A stretch of 64,000 nt of DNA from Rotaria sordida (lineage: Eukaryota > Rotifera > Eurotatoria > Philodinida > Philodinidae), in NCBI GenBank assembly GCA_905250125.1, contig CAJNOL010000078.1, positions 233,463 through 297,462 on the forward strand, given 5' to 3'. A model generated the notes under the pieces. That model searched no databases. It worked only from the letters and a program-made list of their open reading frames with translations, and was not told where the DNA came from. Shown one piece after another: positions 12,401 through 21,277 of the stretch. The first letter of the stretch is position 1. Every line of letters starts with the position of its first letter. The position numbers and the translations under genes were made by a program.

Positions 12401-12824
12401 TTTAGCATGTTTAGCTGCTATTTATGGTGTATCAGTTGTTTCAATGCTTGTTTCTGTACTTGTTGATCGATATCAACGAGTATATGCACGTAAACATTTT
12501 CTTAATGAAGAATATACAGAAAATACAGTTTTAAATGATTCATATCGACGTTCAATTAATAATGATAAATGTGAAGAAAGTCCAATCGATATGGAAAAAC
12601 AAATTACTGTTATACCTGAATTATATAATCATGTTGAACACGAACAAGATAAAGATGAATCATCTGGTAAAGTTCGTTTTATTCTTGGTTATTTATCTGA
12701 TGATGAACCTGATGATGATAATGATAATATTGATGAAAGTGATCATGAAATTATTCATAAAGTTGCTCAGGAATTATTTCATTCAACATCAAATAGATAT
12801 CGTGCAATGAATAGTAACAATTGA
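9474..12824 (+). CDS. Shaker-type voltage-gated potassium channel subunit with non-canonical pore
   Basis: Six exons (9474-9487, 9542-9592, 9661-10265, 11705-11896, 11957-12290, 12362-12824) join in frame to 552 aa. Residues 56-155 form a Kv1-like T1 tetramerisation domain (IIINVSGLRFET, GRLRRPENV). S1-S6 follow, with S4 reading LRIFRFLRVFKLYRIF and the filter in ITLTAVGYGD (Y400-G401). The C-tail is acidic (DDEPDDDNDN). The family carries K+ across the plasma membrane on depolarisation. Three usually invariant features differ. The pore helix has YY (389-390) where Shaker has WW. The filter starts A397-V-G-Y-G rather than T-V-G-Y-G. The S6 PVP hinge is replaced by L428-V-S430. Intron 3 (1.44 kb) carries repeats. 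The gene is intact, so these are likely real divergence rather than decay. Confidence 0.88.
10803..11346. repeat. Foldback element family A, copy 2 (Kv intron 3)
   Basis: Long imperfect terminal inverted repeats. The left arm, from CTAACGAAGAAATCTCTTCA through AGTGTTCTAATG and CTAAAAGAATTTGACTAAGC, is mirrored at the right by TAGCTTAGTTAAATCTC, ACTTTTAGGATTTC, ATTAGAATACTATATAGT and AAATCATTG. It shares arms and centre with the copy at 3486-3929. No coding capacity. Confidence 0.7.
11347..11600. mobile_element. GC-richer repeat with a hAT-like end
   Basis: Begins TGACGGAGCCAGGGGGTAG directly after the family A element. This resembles hAT terminal repeats of the type CAGTGGCGGAGCCAGGGG. The next about 250 bp are clearly GC-richer than the surrounding intron. 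I cannot find a matching opposite end, so it may be a solo end or a truncated element. Confidence 0.3.
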
Positions 12825-13153
12825 CAATAATAATCTTTTTTTGTTTTTATTTGGACATTATTAGTCAGATAAAAAATTGATAGATTTTTTTTTTCATTTA
12901 AATTAAATGGAATATAAAAAAATAATAGATATCAAATGTAATTCTAATGAATACTATATTTATCAAATATTTAATGTAATGAATTCGATCATATGCAAAA
13001 ATGTCTCATACATTATTTGAAATGTACATTTTACAAACTATTTATCTTATCTTCATTGTTCTTTGCTTGATAATGTCAAACAATGAGTTGCAATGGACAG
13101 TACATTAATCAGTTTTTACATTATTATGTAACTAATAGAAGGACATTTTCCAC

Positions 13154-13310
13154 CAGAGATGTCCATGGTGACGCTGCTACCACCGCCATGACGATGTCAG
13201 CAGCACTTTTTTAAAGAACCACAACGGGGCGGGAGATATTTCAAGAATACCATTGTGGTAGCGGTGCGACAGCGACAGCGACAGATCTCTAGCTGTAATG
13301 GACATCTCTG
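13154..13310. mobile_element. 157-bp hAT-like MITE with 8-bp target duplication
   Basis: The terminal inverted repeat CAGAGATGTCCAT is perfect over 13 bp at both ends. It is flanked by TTTTCCAC (13146-13153) and TTTTCTAC (13311-13318), an 8-bp direct duplication with one mismatch, which is the length typical of hAT insertion. The interior is unusually GC-rich for this window, with subterminal GCAGC/GCGAC repeats. Confidence 0.75.
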
Positions 13311-13598
13311 TTTTCTACATACTTACAAGAGAACACGCCCAGGTATCCGCATCGTTGTGAGCTGATATTTTGCCCAGAAGTAGGCCTTGGTGAGTTATGA
13401 AGAGTCTCCAAATGAGTTGTGCTAGAGCTTGTCTAGTCGAAAATTTTGGACTCAGACCTAGTCGAACCATATTTTGATACTCTCAATAAAACTTGTATCT
13501 GTTGAATTGAGACTTCGTCAACGTTAGAGATTAAAGTATTCATATGACATCACAATTGAACTTTGTCACAAGACATTAAAATCCTAGTGTTATGAGAG

Positions 13599-13836
13599 AT
13601 GGATACCAAACTTGTACGACTTTATCGTGCATTTGATTACACATTATATTCTGATCAGCTTGAAAAGTAAAAAGGTTTATTAACATTGATAATAATACAC
13701 ATACAAAAGTTTCTGGTAAAATATTAAGACATAAGTCTAAGCTTATTTATTTCATGTTGATGATATATTTAATCCATTTTATGAGATAATTCTTAACTCT
13801 GATGATTATTTATTATTAGATACTAGTGACATCTAA
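13599..13836 (+). pseudogene. Small broken gene, family unknown
   Basis: Starts MDTKLVRLYRAFDYTLYSDQ then hits TAA. Reading resumes in another frame as THTKVSGKILRHKSKLIYF, shifts again and ends HVDDIFNPFYEIILNSDDYL before TAA at 13834-13836. About 80 aa with two frame breaks and one stop. The pieces are protein-like and co-linear, which points to a recently inactivated short gene. I do not recognise the family. Confidence 0.4.
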
Positions 13837-14578
13837 AGTTTGTTTATTTATTCCTATTAAAATTTTTAAAAAATCTGGAAAATTCTAAATTTTTCTACTA
13901 ATAATAGGTGAATATATAAGACAGATATTATTTTAACAATTATGCTCTACATGAACAATTGCACAAAAGATGAAGGTTTGCTTGATTTTTACGGGTCATT
14001 TGTACTTTACCAAGATTTATCATTCGCTTTTTTTCGCACTTTACAACAGTTTTTCACCATTCACACATTTTTTCGATCGATGAACGCAGCTGTGCTCTGT
14101 ATAGCAGCCATTTTCTTTAGAAAATACTTTGGTCATGCACATCATTTCTCTTCGTAGATCAGTATAATCCACCTGACCTGTAATATATTTATTCTTGATC
14201 CTATTTCAGACAAATTGATCGAAAAAAAAAATTTCCGATTCTTTCGAACAATATGATTTTAGTATTGATATACTTCATTATCAATTTATGATTATTAGTA
14301 GACTCAAATAATTGCTTAATTGATGAATAAGTTTCTCACTCTAAACTTTGTTCTTTCTAAAATACTTTTGAGATTATATGAATAAAATAATATCATTAAA
14401 AAAAATTTAATTTTTATAATAGATAGCTTTTTATTGATTAAGAGAAAAACAACTACTTAAAATTTTATCGAACAACCATAAATATACTTCACCTTTGTTT
14501 TTGTTCAAGTTGAATTATTTATATTCTTTTTTTGTTAGTATTATAGATTAATCATCATCTTTAGCTTATTATTCAATA

Positions 14579-17500
14579 ATGGCTTTCGGACAAAATTCAC
14601 GAGGTCGTGGTGGCAGTCGTGGTCGAGGAGGTTTTAGAGGAGGTCGAGGTGGTGGTGGCGGACGAGGTAAGATGAATATTTTGAAATCAATCAAGAAAAT
14701 AGCATTGATTCTTTTCTTTTAGGTGGTGGTAGTGTAGGTTTTGGTAATCGTGGAGGTAGTCGTGGTGGTAGTCGTGGTGGTAGTCGTGGTGGTAAATTTG
14801 GTGGTGGAAACGATCGAGGACGAGGCGGTGGCTTTGGACAAGATCGAGGACGAGGCGGTGGTTTTGGACAAGATCGAGGACGAGGCGGTAGTTTTGGACA
14901 AGATCGAGGACGAGGCAGTAGTTTTGGACAAGATCGAGGACGAGGCGGTGGTGGTGGTGGTGGAAGATTCTCAGAAACTAGTAAGTTTTCATCTGTGTAA
15001 TTTTACAGGTTAATTTGTTTTTGAATCAATTATTTAGAACGTGAATTCATGAGTGATAGTATTTATGTTGGTCAATTACCTGCTGATATTCAAGAAAATG
15101 ATTTGAAAAAAATGTTTCCAAAAGCAAAAAATTTACAACTTGTACCAGCTGTAGGAACTCGACCTGGGTTAGTTCTTAGTTGTTTTTTTTTCCTAAATTT
15201 TTGTTTTATTTTAATGGTTATGTTATATTCTAGTCATGCTTTTATTACATTTCCTGATGATTCTTCAGCAGCAGCAGCTGTTAAACAAGGTGCTACATTT
15301 AACGATACACAACTTAAAATAGCTTTTCAAAATAAACGTGGTGAACCACAAAAACGGTCATCAGATACAGATGATCAATCAGGTTCGTTTATTTTTCATT
15401 TTTGTTTTTCTATATAAACGATACATTTTCTTTTGTTTTCATCATCATCTAGGTCCTAAAGCAAAAAAACTCAAAAGTGATATGTCTCCTGCTAAAGGAT
15501 CAGCAAATAAAAATGGTTTAAAAGCACAAAGTAAAAAAAAAGCTGCTTCTGATGATGATGAGGATGCGGATGAAGACGATGATGATGAATCAGTATGTGT
15601 TAAATATTCCTTGAAAAAAACAATAGTAAAAATAATCAATAATATTTGGATTAATTTAGATGGATTTTGAAGATGATGATGATGATGATGATGATGATGA
15701 AGACGATGATGATGAAAATGAATCAGATGAAGAAGATGAAAAAAAGCTTAAAAAAACAGTTGCAAAAATGGTTTCTGGAGGAAAATTAGTAAGTTTGAAA
15801 ATATCATAATTGAAAGAAAAAATAAACTAAGTTTATTTCATCAGGATAAAGCTGCAGCAAAACCATTAGGTGGAAAAAATGTTGAAGAAGAAGAAGATGA
15901 TGACGATGATGATGATGACGATGAAGATGATGACGATGATGATGAAGACGATGATGATGTAAATAATCAATCTTTGTTTTGTAAATTAAACATAGAATTT
16001 TCTTTCCAATAGGATGATGAAGATGAAGAAGAAGAAAAACCATCTAAAAAAACTCCGCCTACATCAGCCAAACAAGCAACACCAACTGTTGGTCAAAATA
16101 AAAATAAAGGCAAAACAGAATTAACAAAACCAACTGTTATCGATAATTCATCTCAAAAAAAGACTAAACCTACAGCTCAAACAATTTCAAATAAATCACC
16201 ATCAGCTGAAACTCAAAAACGTACAATTGATGTTGTTGATAAATCAGGTATAGTTATTTTTTTATTATATTAAATATAAAAAAGAAAATCTATTTATTTT
16301 CTTCTAAGGTCCTCAAGCGAAAAAACTTAAGAATGAAACTCCAGTTACTGGTAAAAATGTTCCAGCAGGAAATAAGAATGTTTTGAAAGGAAAAGGAAAA
16401 CAAGATGATGATGAAGATGAAGATGACGACGACGAAGATGATGATGATGAAGTAAGGATTCTATACGAAAGAAAGTTTTAGATATGCAGAGTCAAGCCCA
16501 AAATTTTCCTATCCTACAGATCTAGATTTTCGATTTTTCTTTTTAGCTTGATTTCGGTGAAGATAGTGATGATGATGATGATGATGATGATGATGACGAT
16601 GAAGATGAAACACCTAAAAAATCTATCGGAAAATCACCTGTAACTGGAAAACAAGTAAGTTTAATTAATCTCTATTTTACAAGTCAAATGATCTAAACTT
16701 TTAGACTAAACCTGTTGCCAAACTGTCAATGGCTGAAGACGATGATGAATCCGTAAGTATAACAAATTGCACTCTTAATTTCATTATGATCGCTGTTTCT
16801 CTTTTCAGGATGATGATGACGATGACGACGATGATGATGAAGAAGAAGACCAAAAACCTACAAAAGCAGCAGCGAAACCAACACCAGCTTTGAAACAAGT
16901 AAGTAGAAGTAAATAAATTCTTCTCCAAATGATCATTTCAAAATTTTCAGACTAAGCCTATTGCCAAACCATCAATGGCTGAAGACGATGATGAATCCGT
17001 AAGTATAACAAATCACACACTTGATTTCATTATAATCGCTATTCTCTTTTCAGGATGATGATGATGAGGATGACGATGATGATGATGATGAAGAAGACCA
17101 AAAGCCTACAAAAACGGCAACCAAACCAACGCCAGTTTCGAAACAAGTAAGTAGAAGTAAATAAATTCTTCTTTAAATAATCATTTGAAAATTTTCAGAC
17201 TAAACCTACTGCCAAAGCACCGACTGCTGAAGATGATGTAAGTTTGTAATTTTCTTTTTTTTTTTTATCTAATACTTTTTTTTTCCTATATATCTTCAAT
17301 AACAGGACGATGACGAAGACGTAAGTTAATAAAAAAATCACTTTTGAAAAAAACAAAAATAATAATCATAAATTTTCTTTAGGATGATGACGATGAAGAC
17401 GACGACGATGATGATGAAGAATCTACACCTGCAGCACCACTTAAATCTGCTTTAAAAAAACCATCATCAACTCCAACTTCAACTCCATCAAAACAAAAAC

Positions 17501-18380
17501 CATCATCGACTCCAACTAAATCAGAAACTAAACCAAAACAAGAAACATTAATATCAAATGCTAATAAACCACTTAATAAAACACAATTATTTATTAATTC
17601 AATAAAAGAAAGTGTTAGTGTATCTGATATGAAAGAACTTTATCCAAAAGCAAAATCAATTAAAATGCAAAAACGTAAAGTTGGTCCAAATCGTAAAGTT
17701 ATTCAGTATGTATAATATCTTTTTCTTTTTTTTTTTGTAAATAAATTTTATTTTTGTTTTTAGATTTGCTTTTGTTTCATTTGATAATGAAGCTGATTGT
17801 ACTGCAGCATTAAATGCTCATACACAAATTGGTGGTGAAAAAGTTAATGTTTCTTATGCATTTGCACCAGTTGGTAAACAACAAACAAAAACAAATGATG
17901 AATCAAATAAAAAACAAGAAAAAAATGAGAAAAAACAAGAACAAAAATCAACAAATGGAAATAATAAACAAGAAAAAAATGAGAAAAAACAAACACCATC
18001 AAATGAGAATACAAATAAAAAAGAAAAATCTAAAAGTGGTTTGTAGAACAAAAAAAAAAAAATTTGAATGTTGTATTTTTTTTTAATAAATTTTTATTTT
18101 AGAAAAACAACTTTCAACAAATGCAATCTATGTTGGTCAATTACCAGAACATGTTGTTGAAGATGATATAAAAAAACTTTTTCCAAAAGCAACTAAAATT
18201 GAATTACATTCAGCTAAAGCAAAAAATAAAGGTGTGCGACCTGGTTTTGCATTTATTACATTTTCTGATGATAATTCAGCTGCTGCCGCTATTAAACTTG
18301 GACCAACATTAACACTTAAAAATACACAATTAAAAGTTGCTTATCAAACTAAACGAGCAACACCAACAGCTACTGAATAA
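14579..18380 (+). CDS. Nucleolin-like protein: GAR, RRM, acidic tract, RRM, RRM
   Basis: ATG at 14579, TAA at 18378-18380, about 18 exons. Exons 1-2 encode a Gly-Arg-rich (RGG) region with a 10-residue tandem repeat. An RRM follows (SIYVGQLPADI to AFITFPDDSSAAAAVKQG), then a long Lys/Pro and Asp/Glu region spread over many small exons built on GAT repeats. A second RRM (QLFINSIKESV to FAFVSFDNEADC), a Lys-Gln-rich linker and a third RRM (AIYVGQLPEHV to FAFITFSDDNSAAAAIKLG) complete it. RRM1 and RRM3 resemble each other most and probably arose by duplication. Acidic tracts, RRMs and a GAR domain are the nucleolin parts list, acting in rRNA transcription and processing in the nucleolus. Vertebrate nucleolin has them in the order acidic, RRMs, GAR; here the GAR is first and an RRM precedes the acidic tract. 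Another acidic RRM protein is the alternative. Confidence 0.7.
14812..14948 (+). repeat. 30-bp tandem repeat encoding the RGG region
   Basis: Four full 30-base units start at 14812, 14842, 14872 and 14902, plus a partial unit at 14932. Each encodes DRGRGG(G/S)FGQ with only a few G-to-A differences between units. This in-frame minisatellite adds arginine-glycine motifs. Confidence 0.9.
16705..17198 (+). repeat. Tandemly duplicated two-exon/two-intron module in the acidic region
   Basis: Unit 1 (16705-16950) and unit 2 (16951-17198) each contain a 48-nt exon ending GAAGACGATGATGAATCC, an intron of about 60 bp, an acidic exon ending with a codon pair for KQ, and a second intron opening GTAAGTAGAAGTAAATAAAT. 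Introns and exons are both strongly alike. A third partial copy of the first exon begins at 17199. All junctions are phase 0, so copies can be added without breaking the frame. Confidence 0.85.
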
Positions 18381-21277
18381 GAAGAATAATAAAACAAGAA
18401 AATGAAGAACTTACAGCGTTTTTTTTGCTTTTCTCTCTTTTTTTGAGTATCGAATGTTTTTTTTTGTCTTGTTATAGTTAAATACTACATGATTGTTATC
18501 CGTTTGTTTTTTTATCTTCAATTATTGGAGATAAATACGCATGTAGACATTAACATTTTGTTTTGTGTTTTGTGTTTATTCAACTATGCTCGCCGTGTTC
18601 TTTTTTTATCTTCTATATTGAAGATAGTTCATTCATAATGAAACATAAAAACAAAAAAAAAAAGAATTTTGAAAGTAAACATAAGAAGATAATGTTTATT
18701 ATTAAGCAATTCGAAATGAGTATGGGTGTGGGTTTGTGTCTTCTCTAAGCATGTATCCATATTCAACAACAGAACTTCATTATTTCAAACTGATCTCATT
18801 AATTAAGAATTATATCAATGAACTGTTGCATCACAAATATAGAAGGATGTCTGTCTTTGACAACTAAATGAAAAGTGATCCGATGAACCATTTAGTTTAA
18901 TAAGAGATTGAAAAGAAATTAAAATCAACCTAAACTCATTGGGTTTGGCTTTTTTGATTAGCTGTAGTATGTAGTCCAACAACGTTGTATAAATCCCTCT
19001 TTTAACATTCTTTAGTGTCATTTTCCTACTCGAATTTTCTACCGATGGAAATATGTTTTATATCATTTATGGAATTTCATCACTTGAATTTTGACAAATT
19101 GTTGAATTTTCGACCGATACTTTTGACAATAAAAGAATTATTGAAATTCCGATAGAAAATTAGACAAATTGTCGAAATTATAGTTCCACCGATATTTTTG
19201 TTTCATCCCATTGTGACTCATCGATTAACTGAAATTTCAACAATTTTTTTTGTATTGTGAAGATTTCGATGGACATTGAACAAAAGTGCTAAAGTTCAGC
19301 TGGCGATATTTCACACAATTCATGCCTAGTCTGCTCTTCATTTTCATCCACACCTATACCCCTTACCTTCATCTTTTTGCATGTGCTTAACTTTTCGGTA
19401 CTAAGCTCACCTCATGCTTATCATTCACCGATCTCTTCAGACAAGACCCAAAATTGCAAAGTACCCTGCGGGCTAAACTAGCCGATTAATATTTCTGATT
19501 TTCTGAATACGTTTAATTTAGTTCCAGAAAGATAAGATAATAACAATTTGTTGCACGAAATAACGAATTAAAACAGAGAAACAGTAATCATGAATAGTTT
19601 TTTATACAAAAAAGTCTTGAATTAATGCAATTTTTTTGATCATACCGGTACTGTTTCGCATAATCAAAAGCCTGTAATCATGATAGCAAAAACAACATAT
19701 GATTAAGCATACAACGACTAGATAAAAGAAAATGTAGGGAAGACAAGGACATTTACATTCGACACTCAACTTTTGCAATGGCACGAACGAAAAATTTACT
19801 ATCCAATTCTTTTGAATCTGAACAAGTTCCTCTGTCAGTCAATATAAGTCCTACAAACAAGGGAAAACAGCTGATTCTGTGGCTCTAGAATCAATGGAAT
19901 CACTTGGAATCACAGTTTCTGCTGTTTCCCTCTTGCCTACAAAACTAAATTGATGTTCACTTTAGGCATTGGTTGCTAAAACAGAATGAATTTGTCAAAG
20001 TACTCTCGAATAATAAGGCGATATACACACAGTTAATTTTCAAAATGTAAGAACCAGGCCAACAGCTTTGATCTGGCAGCTCTGGTTTGTACAAAGAGAA
20101 TAAGTTAATTACAATCGAAATAAATCTCATTTGCAAAAATAATCAGTATGTAATCAGCGTTATACTGAACTGTTTCATTCAATCAAAAGCTTTGATCTTT
20201 TCTGAGTTTTTATTACTGCAATATCAAGTAGAAACAATTTGATATTTAGCACTGGTAATCATTGCAAAGCGTTAAGCATAATATAAAGGACTTCAAGCCG
20301 TTAGAAACTGCCGGAAGCAATCAGAAATCACCAATAATAAATGATGTCTAAGTTTCTAATGATTTTGGTTAAATAGATACGAATTGTGCATTGTGTCAAG
20401 TTAACAATTGTATTGATTTTAAAAAGCAGCTGCCGGATATTTTTTGACTTTAGACCGTGCGCATATAAAGATTTTCATGACAATAATTGAATTGTGCGTA
20501 TTAACATTGATATTATTAAAACATTGATATGCCTAGTATCAGTGTTTCGGCATATCTCAGTGCTAATGTTTCATTGTTTCAGTAAGCTTCAATATCAGTG
20601 TTTCAGCATTGATATTAATACCACACATCTCTATTTATATTAAATTATCGAAACTTGTCATTGAAATAAACATTATGTTAATAACATGAATTCAACAAAT
20701 TCTTTACAATAAAAAAAAAACGAAAGCGAAAAGTTTTTTGAGGAATATACATTGATCATTAACCATGATGATGATGAATAGATTTCTATGAGACTACAAA
20801 AAGTATTTAACTATTCGATAAGAAATTCTTAACATAGAAACCTTAACCTTTGATTTAAGAGATATTTTCAATGTGAAAATACTTTTAATAAAAATTGTTG
20901 TTGCTCTAGGATTGTGAAAGAAGAACAATTGATAAAGTATATATGACCTTTTGGTTCTAACAGTGCATTTTTCCCGATGGAAATATATAATAAGAAGGAT
21001 GTGGGTGTGCATCTTCTCTTCGACAACATCCACTCACATCCTCCATATGTATAATTGTATTCAGAAAATGTAGAAATCTGACTAGTATTATATTTATTCA
21101 TGATTGTTATTAAGCAAAATAATCACAGATGACCAAGAGAAAGAAAAAAAGAAAGAAATAATAGTAAAGTTTAACAAAAAAGACAAGAGAAAAAAGAACA
21201 CAGAAAAAATATATATCAAAATAAAGTCATCTGACCAAATGAGAACGAAAAATGAATCGACACTATTTTAATCGATC
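18381..21277. other. Intergenic, 2.9 kb, convergent gene ends
   Basis: Lies between the 3' ends of the nucleolin-like gene and the minus-strand gene at 21278-23943. AATAAA occurs at 18388-18393, 8 nt after the stop. The rest has scattered short ORFs with no family resemblance, a hairpin at 19851-19945, and at 20500-20640 short repeats built on TCAGTGTTTC and CATTGATAT. No gene supported. Confidence 0.55.
19851..19945. repeat. Small foldback (about 95 bp)
   Basis: Left arm TACAAACAAGGGAAAACAGC then TTCTGTG. The right arm is the near-exact inverse, CACAGTTTCTGCTGTTTCCC then CTTGCCTAC. Only about 30 bp of loop. Confidence 0.6.

Larger units (their letters stand above)
12825..14578. other. Intergenic between Kv and nucleolin-like genes
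   Basis: 1.75 kb holding the Kv 3' flank, a hAT-like MITE (13154-13310) and a small broken gene (13599-13836). A 71-codon ORF at 13942-14157 has no recognisable family. The nucleolin-like promoter should lie in the last few hundred bases. Confidence 0.55.

Noticed and set aside
14719..14931. Minus-strand ORF encoding a Ser/Thr-rich repeat
   Set aside because: Shadow of the 30-bp RGG-coding repeat; the plus strand reads into an RRM with proper splice sites.
15804..16043. His-rich minus-strand ORF
   Set aside because: Antisense reading of GAT-repeat acidic exons of the nucleolin-like gene.
17241..17300. Runs of T and A throughout as possible bacterial-style terminators
   Set aside because: The window is eukaryotic; T-rich runs are polypyrimidine tracts of 3' splice sites.
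20500..20640. Short TCAGTGTTTC / CATTGATAT repeats
   Set aside because: Too short and irregular to call a defined tandem array or element.
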